Positions 54,021-61,294 of a stretch of DNA of 64,000 nt are shown here, in pieces. The stretch spans positions 1-64,000 of the forward strand of contig NZ_JAPMLT010000014.1 of NCBI RefSeq assembly GCF_026410385.1, written 5' to 3'. The stretch comes from Tumebacillus lacus. Lineage in GTDB: Bacteria > Bacillota > Bacilli > Tumebacillales > Tumebacillaceae. The notes beneath the pieces are model-generated. The model had not been told where the DNA came from, made no database searches, and saw only the letters and a program-made list of their open reading frames with translations. Every line of letters begins with the position of its first letter. The stretch's first letter is position 1. The position numbers and the translations under genes were made by a program.

Positions 54021-56666
54021 ATGATCGATGCCCTGTTTCTGATCGTATTTCTGGCGTATACGGATATTTGGATGAATCTATGGATACAACGCGCGATGGG
54101 CAGAAAAGCGAAGGTGTCGGCCGGGCAGGTCTCGTGGTCGTTGGCCGTCGCGTTTCTGCTGTTTCTGACGGTGTTGGTGCACCCGGCCGTGACGGCGGTG
54201 CTGCTGGCGGGGATCTATCTGTTGGCGTACACCAACCTGCTGCACATCCGCTTTTTCGGCAGTCTGCTGGGGTACGGGCAGCTCAAGCAATTTCTCGGTT
54301 CGTTCGACCAGCTCAAAAACAACAAAGTCGTCCTGCGCACAGGGGCGGCCAATCTGCGCAGAAAAAACGATCTCGGGGTGCTTCTGCTCTGGTTGTTAAA
54401 CGTGGGGTTCGCGTGGTGGCCGAGCTTTGAGCTGCAGGGGGTGGAGCTTTTGGGACTGCTCCTGCTGGGCGGGCTGTTGCTCGCTTGGAGCGTCTGGAGT
54501 CTGGTGAACGCGCGCAAACAGCGGAAGACCGCCTATCTGTATTTTGAGCGACTCGGTCTGGTCGGGTACTACGCGGCCGCGGCAGAGATCAATGCGCGTC
54601 CGGCGCGTGAAGAGAGGATCGGCGAAGATTCTGTCGATGCCGAAGAGATCCGGTCGGAGAATGATCGTGCCCGGCAACATCCGCTGTACGGCCGCTATCG
54701 GGGGAAAAATTTGATCTTCATCCAATTGGAGTCTTTTCAGCAGTTTCTGCTCGATCGAAAAACGGTCGGACAGGAGATCACGCCCTTTTTGAATCGCTTG
54801 AAGCAACAGAGTATCTCGTTTGAAAACATTCACGCCCAATATGCGATGGGTCACACGGCCGACGTGGAACTGGTCGCGTTGAACTCGTTGTATCCGATGC
54901 GGCACGAGGTCGTCAATTTCACTCACTATGACAAAACGTACCGCGCGCTCCCGCATCTGCTGAAGGAGCAAGGCTATGCGAGCGCCGCGTTTCACGGTCA
55001 TACCGGCGAGTACTACAACCGGGTGATCATGTTTCAAACGTACGGGTTTGATCATTTTTTTGCGGAGGATCACTACCAGGTCACGGAGAGGATCGGGCTC
55101 GGATTTCCGGATCGGCCGTTCCTTTTGCAGTCGGCTGACAAGATCGCGCAGATGACCAGGCCCTTTTTCGCCCATCTGATCACGTTGACCTCTCATTTTC
55201 CGTTTGAGATCGATCAGCGGGGACTGCCGGACGACCCGGATCTCTCGCCGATGTTGAACAATTATTTTCAGTCGGTGCATTACACCGATCAGGCGTTGGC
55301 GGCGTTTTTTGACGAGTTGGAGCGGGACGGGACTTTGGACGACACGGTGGTTGTGCTGTTCGGGGATCATGAAGGTGTGCCGTTGCAGCATGTGGACGAG
55401 TTGATCGCCTGGTTGGGGCGTGATCCGTCGCAACGGGCCTATCATGACTTTGATCTGCGCAAGGTACCGTTTCTGATCTGCGCGGGGGAGGCAGGCAGTT
55501 TGACTCCGCAGACGATCACGACCGCCGGGAGCACGCTCGATCTCCTGCCGACCGTGCAAAGCCTGTTCGGGATCGAGCGCACGAAAGTCCAGTATGGGTG
55601 CAATCTGTTTGTGAAAGAGGATGACTTTGTGATCTCGCGGGTCTACCCGGACGGCACGTTTGCCAGCGAGGAGTATGTGTATCTGGCTGACGTCACGGAG
55701 ACGTTTGAGCAGGGGACGCTGTATGATCGAAAGACGCAGCGGCCGATCCCGTTTGATCACACGCATGAAAGTTACGAGCTGTTTGTGAAAGCGAAGAGGG
55801 CGGTGGCATCGTCTGACGCGGTGATACGGAATGATCGGATGCGGAGGGCGGACGGCATTTCAGCAGGTTTGCCTCCGCAGTTTGAATTTGAACTGAGCCC
55901 GGAATTGAGTGAGTGTCTGCCGTTGATGGAGAGGGATGCGATCATCCTGCCGTACACGTATGCCTTTGAGCAGATACAAAAGGAAGCGCAGGAGTTGACC
56001 GGAGAAGCGACGTGGCAAGAGCCGATCTGGGATGCCTTTTATGAACAGCATCGGGTGCGGCTCGCCTATTTGCATCAACTGGATCTGGAAGCGAACGGGC
56101 GGCCGATCTATTTTCAGGACAGTGTGTATCTGCCGTTTCTGAGCGAAGCGGGCTATGAGTTGGAAGTGGTGAAAGGGCAGACGATCTTTGACCTGATCGA
56201 GTCGGTGGATCGGTACAGCCTGATCCTCCTCGCGGTGAAAGACGAGGGATCGCAGGCGTTGTCTCCGAAACTGCGGCTGCGGTTGTCTGACATTCAGATC
56301 AAGGAGTTGAACCCGAGTCGTCTGCGTTGGAGCTATCTCAATGTGATCTTGAAGACGAATCGGTTGGATTCGCTCGATGAGAGGGCGGCCGACGAGCTGT
56401 TGGAACTCGATGTGGCAAAGGGTAGTAAAATCGACGGATTTACGATGCCGTTTGATCTCTCGGTCAAGAGTGCGGGGGCCTCGCACGGCAATCTGTCGAG
56501 CATCCGGATCGACGGCAGGGAGTATGCGCAAAACCATCGCGGGATCAACATCGTGGTGTACAGTCTGACGGAGAAACAGGTGGTGCAGAGCACCTTCGTC
56601 GATACGTTCAACACTCTCTATGCGCGACAGACGGTGTACGTGGCACGAAAGCACGAAAGGGGGTGA
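54021..56666 (+). CDS. LtaS-like phosphoglycerol transferase with C-terminal ILEI-like region
   Basis: An 881-residue membrane enzyme. Four to five N-terminal helices (residues about 1-165) precede a sulfatase-fold domain like LtaS, which polymerises glycerol phosphate from phosphatidylglycerol outside the membrane. Expected active-site residues are Glu237 (FIQLESFQQF), the nucleophile Thr279 (MGHTADVEL), and Asp449-His450 (LFGDHEG); LITLTSHFPF is also family-typical. After residue about 630 come about 250 extra residues. Residues about 690-760 (YFQDSVYLPFLSEAGYELEV; LLAVKDEGSQALS) and 810-880 (SAGASHGNLSSIRIDGREY; NHRGINIVVYS) resemble two halves of the ILEI/FAM3 domain. ATG 54021 follows gggaga; GTG 54006 overlaps the previous stop. 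Confidence 0.83.
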   Translation: MIDALFLIVFLAYTDIWMNLWIQRAMGRKAKVSAGQVSWSLAVAFLLFLTVLVHPAVTAVLLAGIYLLAYTNLLHIRFFGSLLGYGQLKQFLGSFDQLKNNKVVLRTGAANLRRKNDLGVLLLWLLNVGFAWWPSFELQGVELLGLLLLGGLLLAWSVWSLVNARKQRKTAYLYFERLGLVGYYAAAAEINARPAREERIGEDSVDAEEIRSENDRARQHPLYGRYRGKNLIFIQLESFQQFLLDRKTVGQEITPFLNRLKQQSISFENIHAQYAMGHTADVELVALNSLYPMRHEVVNFTHYDKTYRALPHLLKEQGYASAAFHGHTGEYYNRVIMFQTYGFDHFFAEDHYQVTERIGLGFPDRPFLLQSADKIAQMTRPFFAHLITLTSHFPFEIDQRGLPDDPDLSPMLNNYFQSVHYTDQALAAFFDELERDGTLDDTVVVLFGDHEGVPLQHVDELIAWLGRDPSQRAYHDFDLRKVPFLICAGEAGSLTPQTITTAGSTLDLLPTVQSLFGIERTKVQYGCNLFVKEDDFVISRVYPDGTFASEEYVYLADVTETFEQGTLYDRKTQRPIPFDHTHESYELFVKAKRAVASSDAVIRNDRMRRADGISAGLPPQFEFELSPELSECLPLMERDAIILPYTYAFEQIQKEAQELTGEATWQEPIWDAFYEQHRVRLAYLHQLDLEANGRPIYFQDSVYLPFLSEAGYELEVVKGQTIFDLIESVDRYSLILLAVKDEGSQALSPKLRLRLSDIQIKELNPSRLRWSYLNVILKTNRLDSLDERAADELLELDVAKGSKIDGFTMPFDLSVKSAGASHGNLSSIRIDGREYAQNHRGINIVVYSLTEKQVVQSTFVDTFNTLYARQTVYVARKHERG

Positions 56667-56670
56667 AGAC

Positions 56671-58665
56671 GTGTACCCAGCGGTCGTTTCGCTGACGATG
56701 GGACTGCTGACCATCGCAGGGTTGTTTTTGCTCCGGGAGCCGAGGGCAACAGAGGAAAAGCGGAGACCGGCGGAGCAAGTGCCGGGACTGAAAGAGGCAG
56801 CTGTGCCTGCGGCACCTGCCCTGATTGGGCAGCAGGAAGCGGGGGACGTGCAGGAGTCGATGATCGGGCGGGAAACCGTGGTCTTTCCGGAGCCGGAGTT
56901 CGTGTCAGACCCGGTGGTCGGTCAGGGACCGGCGATGGTTGAGGAAGACGAGTGGTTCTTGCCGTATGAGATGGTCGAGCGACTTCCGCAACTGGCACCT
57001 TTTTCGGTGTTACTGCTGGGCGATCCTGTTTCGGAGGACGAAGAGGAGCAGCGGGAGTTTCGCAGAGAGCTGTTTGACGCGTATCGCCTGGATGTGGCGG
57101 TCTGGTCGGACTTCGATTTGTCGCGCAACTATGCGACCGTCTATTTTACAGACACGATGTTTCTGCCCCACTTCCATCAGCACGGCTACCACGTATCCGC
57201 CGTGCAGGGCCTGACGCTGATGCAGATCTTGGACGGGACCGAGCCGGATGACCTGATTCTTCTCTCGGTCAAAGACGAAGGCAGTCAGGCACTCACTCCT
57301 GAATGGGAGGACGAGTTGGCGGCCCACGGTATCCGTCAGTTGAGACGGGAGCACCTGCGACACAGCTACGTCAACATCATGCGCAAACGGGACGGGGAGC
57401 AGTACGAGCCGATCTTTGAGCGGAACGATACCGAGAAGATCACCGTATCTCCCGAGGGTCTGCCCGTCACCGTCGAGGTTCAGAGCGCCGGTCTGTCGGC
57501 CGGCAATCTGTCGAGCATCCTGATCGACGGACGCGAGTGGTCCCAAAACCACCGTGGCCTCAACATCGTGGTGCTGGATCGGCACGGCGAGGTCAAGCTC
57601 TCGACCTATGTCGATACGTTCGCGACGCTGTACGCCGAGCACACGCTGTTTGCAGCAGCGCGGCAGGATCGCGCCACCAACTGTGAGTGGGCGACCGACC
57701 ATCGGTTGGTCGCGCGCGCGTTCGGCGAGATCGAAGACCGGCCGAACACCCACTGTCTCGAAGCGTTTCAACACCGGTATCTGCAGGGGTACCGGGTGTT
57801 TGAGGCTGACTTGGTGTTGACTCAAGACGGTCATTTGGTCGCGAGGCATGATTGGCAGCCGTACCTGTATGAGTATCTGATGCAGGATCTGCCGGAGGAT
57901 CGAAAGGGAGAGCGGCTGACACGCGAGGAGTTCAAGTCTCTCCCCATCCTGAAACGGTACACACCGCTCGACTTCGAGGACATCTGTCGCCTGATGCGCG
58001 ATCATCCGGACATGTACCTGATCACCGACACGAGAGCGGTCGAGAGCGACGAGATCCGGCAACAGTTCACGGTGCTGGCGGAAACGGCCCGCCGCATCGA
58101 TCCGGCGATCTTGGATCGCATCATCCCGCAGTTGTATCATGAGCGGATGCTGGAGGAGGTGCGGGCGATCCACGAGTTCAAGTCGTACGTCTATACGCTG
58201 TATCAGACACATGCGACCGATGCGGAAGTGATCTGGTTTGCCTATCGAAACGGCATTCGGGCCGTGGTGATGTCTGAGCAGCGGTATACACCGAAACTGG
58301 TGGAGCAGTTGCAGGAAAAGGGGATCATGACGTATCTGCACACATTGAATGATCCTGTCGTCATGGCAAAATATTTCCTGCAGGGCGTGCATGGGTTCTA
58401 CTCAGACCGGACGCCGCCGCACGATCTGAACAAGATGAAGATCCAATCGGAGACAAAGCGTGAGGTCCTGCTCGATATTTTGAAAGACTATTGGGCGCTG
58501 CAATACCCGGAAGAGGTGGTGTCGGCGCTGCTGGAGCAGGTGGAACGTATTCGTTCCGTGGACAAACTAGACAAAATCGTGTCGGGTGTGTTCAAACTGG
58601 ACAACCTCGCGGGCATCAAAGACCTGTTGGCGACCGAGGCGGAGTTTTATGACGAGCGGACGTGA
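56671..58665 (+). CDS. Membrane-anchored ILEI-like / GDPD-like protein
   Basis: A 664-residue protein, start GTG 56671 (8 nt after a G-rich ribosome site). One N-terminal helix (VSLTMGLLTIAGLFLL), an acidic/proline-rich spacer (to about 110), the same ILEI-like pair as in the preceding protein (about 150-250 with LLSVKDEGSQALTPEWEDEL; 265-330 with SAGLSAGNLSSILIDGREW), then a glycerophosphodiester phosphodiesterase-like barrel (about 345-600). The GDPD core FEADLVLTQDGHLVARHDW is intact, but the N-terminal catalytic motif, AHxxG in relatives, reads ARAFG: the histidine is an arginine. It would sit outside the membrane, where it could bind or trim a glycerol-phosphate polymer. Confidence 0.78.
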   Translation: MYPAVVSLTMGLLTIAGLFLLREPRATEEKRRPAEQVPGLKEAAVPAAPALIGQQEAGDVQESMIGRETVVFPEPEFVSDPVVGQGPAMVEEDEWFLPYEMVERLPQLAPFSVLLLGDPVSEDEEEQREFRRELFDAYRLDVAVWSDFDLSRNYATVYFTDTMFLPHFHQHGYHVSAVQGLTLMQILDGTEPDDLILLSVKDEGSQALTPEWEDELAAHGIRQLRREHLRHSYVNIMRKRDGEQYEPIFERNDTEKITVSPEGLPVTVEVQSAGLSAGNLSSILIDGREWSQNHRGLNIVVLDRHGEVKLSTYVDTFATLYAEHTLFAAARQDRATNCEWATDHRLVARAFGEIEDRPNTHCLEAFQHRYLQGYRVFEADLVLTQDGHLVARHDWQPYLYEYLMQDLPEDRKGERLTREEFKSLPILKRYTPLDFEDICRLMRDHPDMYLITDTRAVESDEIRQQFTVLAETARRIDPAILDRIIPQLYHERMLEEVRAIHEFKSYVYTLYQTHATDAEVIWFAYRNGIRAVVMSEQRYTPKLVEQLQEKGIMTYLHTLNDPVVMAKYFLQGVHGFYSDRTPPHDLNKMKIQSETKREVLLDILKDYWALQYPEEVVSALLEQVERIRSVDKLDKIVSGVFKLDNLAGIKDLLATEAEFYDERT

Positions 58666-58742
58666 CGATTCTCCCCTTTTTGACTTGGGATATGTTACCT
58701 TAAGAAGCGTACAGGTTGAGAAAACAGGAGCGAGCATTCGAT

Positions 58743-59504
58743 ATGACGTTTGAATTGCGTGAAGGAGAGCGCTTGGACGATCTGCAGGCCAAGGGGTTGC
58801 AGATCATTCAGAGCGACGAAGTGTTTTCATTTTCCCTCGATGCCGTGCTGCTGGCCCGGTATGCGACCGTCAGACGGCGCGACCGGGTGATCGACCTTGG
58901 CACCGGCAACGGCGTGATGCCGCTGCTGTTGACCGCGAGATCCGATCTGCCGCGCGGCGAGATCGTCGGCCTGGAGATCCAGGAGCGGCTGGCCGACATG
59001 GCGGAGCGCAACGTGCGGGGCAACGCGCTGGAGGACACGATCAAGATCGTGCACGGCGACACCCGCGAGGCGGTCGATCTCTTTGGCAAAGAGTCGTTCG
59101 ACACGGTGATCTGCAACCCGCCCTATCGACCGGCCGGGGTGGGCGACCAGAGCGAAAACGAGCACGTCCGCATCGCCAAGCACGAGATCACCTGCACGCT
59201 CGATCAGGCGATCTCGGCGGCGGCCGGACTGTGCCGCTACGACGGTCGGGTGGCGTTCGTGCACCGGCCCGACCGGCTGGCCGACATCATCGCCTTGATG
59301 CGCCACCATCGGTTGGAGCCAAAGCGCCTGTGCCTCGTGCACCCGCGCCCGCACAAACAGCCGAACATCCTGCTGATCGAAGCGTTGAAGGGCGGACGTC
59401 CCGAACTGCGCATCGACCCGCCATTGATCGTGCACCGCGAGGACGGATCGTACACCGACGCCATCCTCGACATCTACGCCGGACGAGGAGAGTGGCCCCG
59501 ATGA
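58743..59504 (+). CDS. yabB: tRNA1(Val) N6-adenine methyltransferase family protein (YabB)
   Basis: A 253-residue SAM-dependent methyltransferase. LDDLQAKGLQIIQSDEVFSF matches YabB/TrmN6; motif I is IDLGTGNGVMPLLL, and the catalytic NPPY is in VICNPPYRPAG. Probable target is adenosine 37 of tRNA1-Val, or another N6-adenine in tRNA. ATG 58743 gives the family N terminus; TTG 58716 is in frame. It resumes the B. subtilis gene order after the insertion, and overlaps rsmI by 4 nt. The GIY-YIG gene yazA, which normally lies between, is absent. Confidence 0.92.
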   Translation: MTFELREGERLDDLQAKGLQIIQSDEVFSFSLDAVLLARYATVRRRDRVIDLGTGNGVMPLLLTARSDLPRGEIVGLEIQERLADMAERNVRGNALEDTIKIVHGDTREAVDLFGKESFDTVICNPPYRPAGVGDQSENEHVRIAKHEITCTLDQAISAAAGLCRYDGRVAFVHRPDRLADIIALMRHHRLEPKRLCLVHPRPHKQPNILLIEALKGGRPELRIDPPLIVHREDGSYTDAILDIYAGRGEWPR

Positions 59505-60382
59505 TGAAGCACCGCTATTCGTTTCAGGAGCCGGACGGCAGCGGCACTTTGTACCTGGTCGCCACGCCGATCGGCAACCTCGACGACATGACCTACCGCG
59601 CCGTCGAGACGTTGAAAGCGGTGGAGGTGATCGCCGCCGAAGACACGCGCCAGTCGCGCAAACTGCTCAACCATTTCCAGATCGACGGTCCGCGCCTGAT
59701 CTCGTACCACGAGCACAACAAAAAGAGCAAGGAAGAGGCGATTCTCTCCTTGCTCCGCGAAGGCCAAAGCGTCGCCCTTGTCACCGATGCCGGCACCCCC
59801 GGCATCTCCGATCCGGGAGCTGACATCGTGCGTGCGGCCGTCGAGGAAAATCTCCCCGTCGTGCCGATCCCGGGTGCGGTCGCAGGCATCGCCGCCCTGA
59901 TCGCGTCGGGAATGCCGACCGACCGTTTCACATTCGTCGGCTTTTTGCCCCGTGACAAAAAGGATCGCATCGCCGAATTGAAAAAGATCCAGCACCGGCC
60001 GGAGACGCAGATCTTCTACGAGGCGCCGCACCGCATCGGAGAAACGGTGAAGGCGTTGCTGGAGGTGTTCGGCGACCGCGAGATCTCCATCGGCCGCGAA
60101 CTGACAAAACGATACGAACAGTTCTCTCGCGGAAAAATTTCGGCATGTGTCGAGTGGGTCGCCGAGGAAAAACCACGCGGCGAGTTTGTCCTCGTGGTGG
60201 CCGGCGGGGACGGCGAACTGGAAAATTCCCATGTCGAATCTTCGTGGTGGGAAGGGCTAACTTTGTCGGAACATGTCGACAAAATTGTCGAAACAGGCGT
60301 CTCCAAAAAAGATGCGATCAAAGTCGTCGCCAAAGACCGCGGGCTGCAAAAACGCGATGTCTACAACGAAGTGATGACCTGA
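59501..60382 (+). CDS. rsmI: 16S rRNA (cytidine1402-2'-O)-methyltransferase
   Basis: A 293-residue tetrapyrrole-methylase-fold enzyme modifying C1402 of 16S rRNA. LYLVATPIGNLDDMTYRAVE, AEDTRQSRKLLNH, VTDAGTPGISDPG, PIPGAVAGIAALIASG and the EAPHRI motif are all standard. Its start ATG 59501 overlaps the yabB stop (ATGA). A short C-terminal extension, with KKDAIKVVAKDRGLQKRDVY, is the usual Bacillus form. Confidence 0.96.
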   Translation: MMKHRYSFQEPDGSGTLYLVATPIGNLDDMTYRAVETLKAVEVIAAEDTRQSRKLLNHFQIDGPRLISYHEHNKKSKEEAILSLLREGQSVALVTDAGTPGISDPGADIVRAAVEENLPVVPIPGAVAGIAALIASGMPTDRFTFVGFLPRDKKDRIAELKKIQHRPETQIFYEAPHRIGETVKALLEVFGDREISIGRELTKRYEQFSRGKISACVEWVAEEKPRGEFVLVVAGGDGELENSHVESSWWEGLTLSEHVDKIVETGVSKKDAIKVVAKDRGLQKRDVYNEVMT

Positions 60383-60410
60383 TCCCGGCCCAGTTGCCAA
60401 AAATACACAT

Positions 60411-60446
60411 GAAAAAGCCCTTGGCTCATCAGAGTCAGGGGCTTTG
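60411..60446 (-). terminator. Intrinsic terminator of abrB
   Basis: aaagcccttg (60414-60423) pairs with caggggcttt (60436-60445), one G-U pair. On the minus strand the stem is followed by TTTTTC, so it terminates abrB 30 nt after its stop; on the plus strand there is no T-tract. Confidence 0.8.
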
Positions 60447-60474
60447 TCGTCTATGGAAAAAGAAACGGCAGCGA

Positions 60475-60714
60475 CTAGCGGCTCATCTCGCCCACGCAAA
60501 CGGAGCAGATGTTTTTGCCACGGAAATGGATGATATCGTCAGCGGAACCACAGAACACGCAAGCCGGCTCATACTTTTTCAGCACGATGCGCTCGCCGTC
60601 CACGTAGATTTCCAGAGCGTCTTTTTCCCCGATGCCAAGCGTGCGGCGCAGCTCGATCGGAATGACAACGCGGCCCAATTCGTCAACTTTACGTACAATC
60701 CCGGTAGATTTCAT
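60475..60714 (-). CDS. abrB: AbrB family transition-state regulator with zinc-knuckle tail
   Basis: A 79-residue protein. The N-terminal swapped-hairpin DNA-binding domain (MKSTGIVRKVDELGRVVIPI onward) is near-identical to B. subtilis AbrB, which represses stationary-phase and biofilm genes during growth. The C-terminal part differs: instead of the helical AbrB tail it has two cysteine pairs, CVFCGS and CSVC, predicting a bound zinc. It is monocistronic and divergent from metG. Two Spo0A boxes lie at its start site, so Spo0A should repress it when sporulation begins. Confidence 0.93.
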   Translation of the reverse strand: MKSTGIVRKVDELGRVVIPIELRRTLGIGEKDALEIYVDGERIVLKKYEPACVFCGSADDIIHFRGKNICSVCVGEMSR

Positions 60715-60770
60715 TGTTGCACTCTCCCCTGAGTCATTGTTATTTTATCGTCTCTTTCGATTCTACAAAC

Positions 60771-60788
60771 TTCGACAAACTTTCGACA
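60771..60788 (-). promoter_or_regulatory. Two tandem Spo0A boxes at the abrB start
   Basis: On the minus strand TGTCGAA occurs at 60788-60782 and again at 60777-60771, 11 nt apart, one helical turn. Both match the 0A-box consensus TGnCGAA fully. They lie directly downstream of the -10 box, the same arrangement as in B. subtilis abrB, where phosphorylated Spo0A represses by binding there. Confidence 0.8.
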
Positions 60789-60793
60789 TCCCT

Positions 60794-60822
60794 AGCGTAC
60801 CAGTTACTCCCATAATAGTCAA
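60794..60822 (-). promoter_or_regulatory. Sigma-A promoter of abrB
   Basis: On the minus strand TTGACT (60822 to 60817), 17-nt spacer, TACGCT (60799 to 60794) preceded by TGG. It places the RNA start near 60787, inside the Spo0A boxes. Confidence 0.65.
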
Positions 60823-60912
60823 TAAGTTTGGAAGAAAAAGAACAGAGGGTTTCATCGAAGAGTTTCGATAACGTACTATATTTTCGAAAATGGTTAAAAA
60901 ATCCTGCCCGTC

Positions 60913-60942
60913 TTGACATTTATTTGAATAACATGGTACGGT
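60913..60942 (+). promoter_or_regulatory. Sigma-A promoter of metG leader
   Basis: Perfect TTGACA (60913-60918), 18-nt spacer and TACGGT (60937-60942) preceded by TGG (extended -10). RNA would start near 60949, at the 5' end of the T-box leader. Confidence 0.65.
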
Positions 60943-60948
60943 TTGGGT

Positions 60949-61262
60949 AAGATATATGATGCACGAACCATGTGTAACAAACGCGCAATGAAGGAATGAG
61001 TACCCGAAAACGGGCCCAACCAGAGAGCCGGGAGTGGTGGAAACCGGCAGGGAGACGAGCGGCGAAGATGGTTCCGGAGCGCTCGAAGTCGAGAGGCTGA
61101 CATGCCTTGAGGCTTTGACGGGGTGGCCCGTTACAGCCGTGTGGTCAGCGACAGTGATGCATCTGACCCACTGAGGTCGTGGGCTGCGAGGCCCCGGCAA
61201 AGCCAGGTGGTACCGCGAGAGCACAGCTTTCGTCCCGGCAGACGGGATGAGGGCTTTTTTTA
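60949..61262 (+). promoter_or_regulatory. T-box riboswitch leader of metG
   Basis: Typical T-box parts in order: stem I with ccagagagccgggagtggtg (about 61020-61039), the antiterminator T-box sequence aggtggtaccgcg (61205-61217), and the terminator. Uncharged tRNA-Met would pair with a specifier ATG in stem I and with the T-box by its acceptor end, favouring readthrough when methionine charging is low. ATG triplets that could be the specifier are at 61068-61070 and 61102-61104; which one cannot be fixed without folding. Confidence 0.9.
61226..61262 (+). terminator. Regulated terminator of the metG T-box
   Basis: gctttcgtccc (61226-61236) pairs with gggatgagggc (61244-61254), 11 bp with G-U pairs, then TTTTTTT. 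It competes with the antiterminator carrying the T-box. Confidence 0.88.
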
Positions 61263-61294
61263 TTTCCTAATTTTTCAGTCAAGGGGGCACCATC

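Noticed and set aside
36000-58700. Prophage or integrative element between yabA and yabB
   Set aside because: No integrase, transposase, phage structural gene or flanking direct repeat could be found; the genes are cellular in type.
60949-61262. SAM (S-box) riboswitch before metG
   Set aside because: The aggtggtaccgcg box and AGAG stem I elements are those of a T-box; S-box core sequences are absent.
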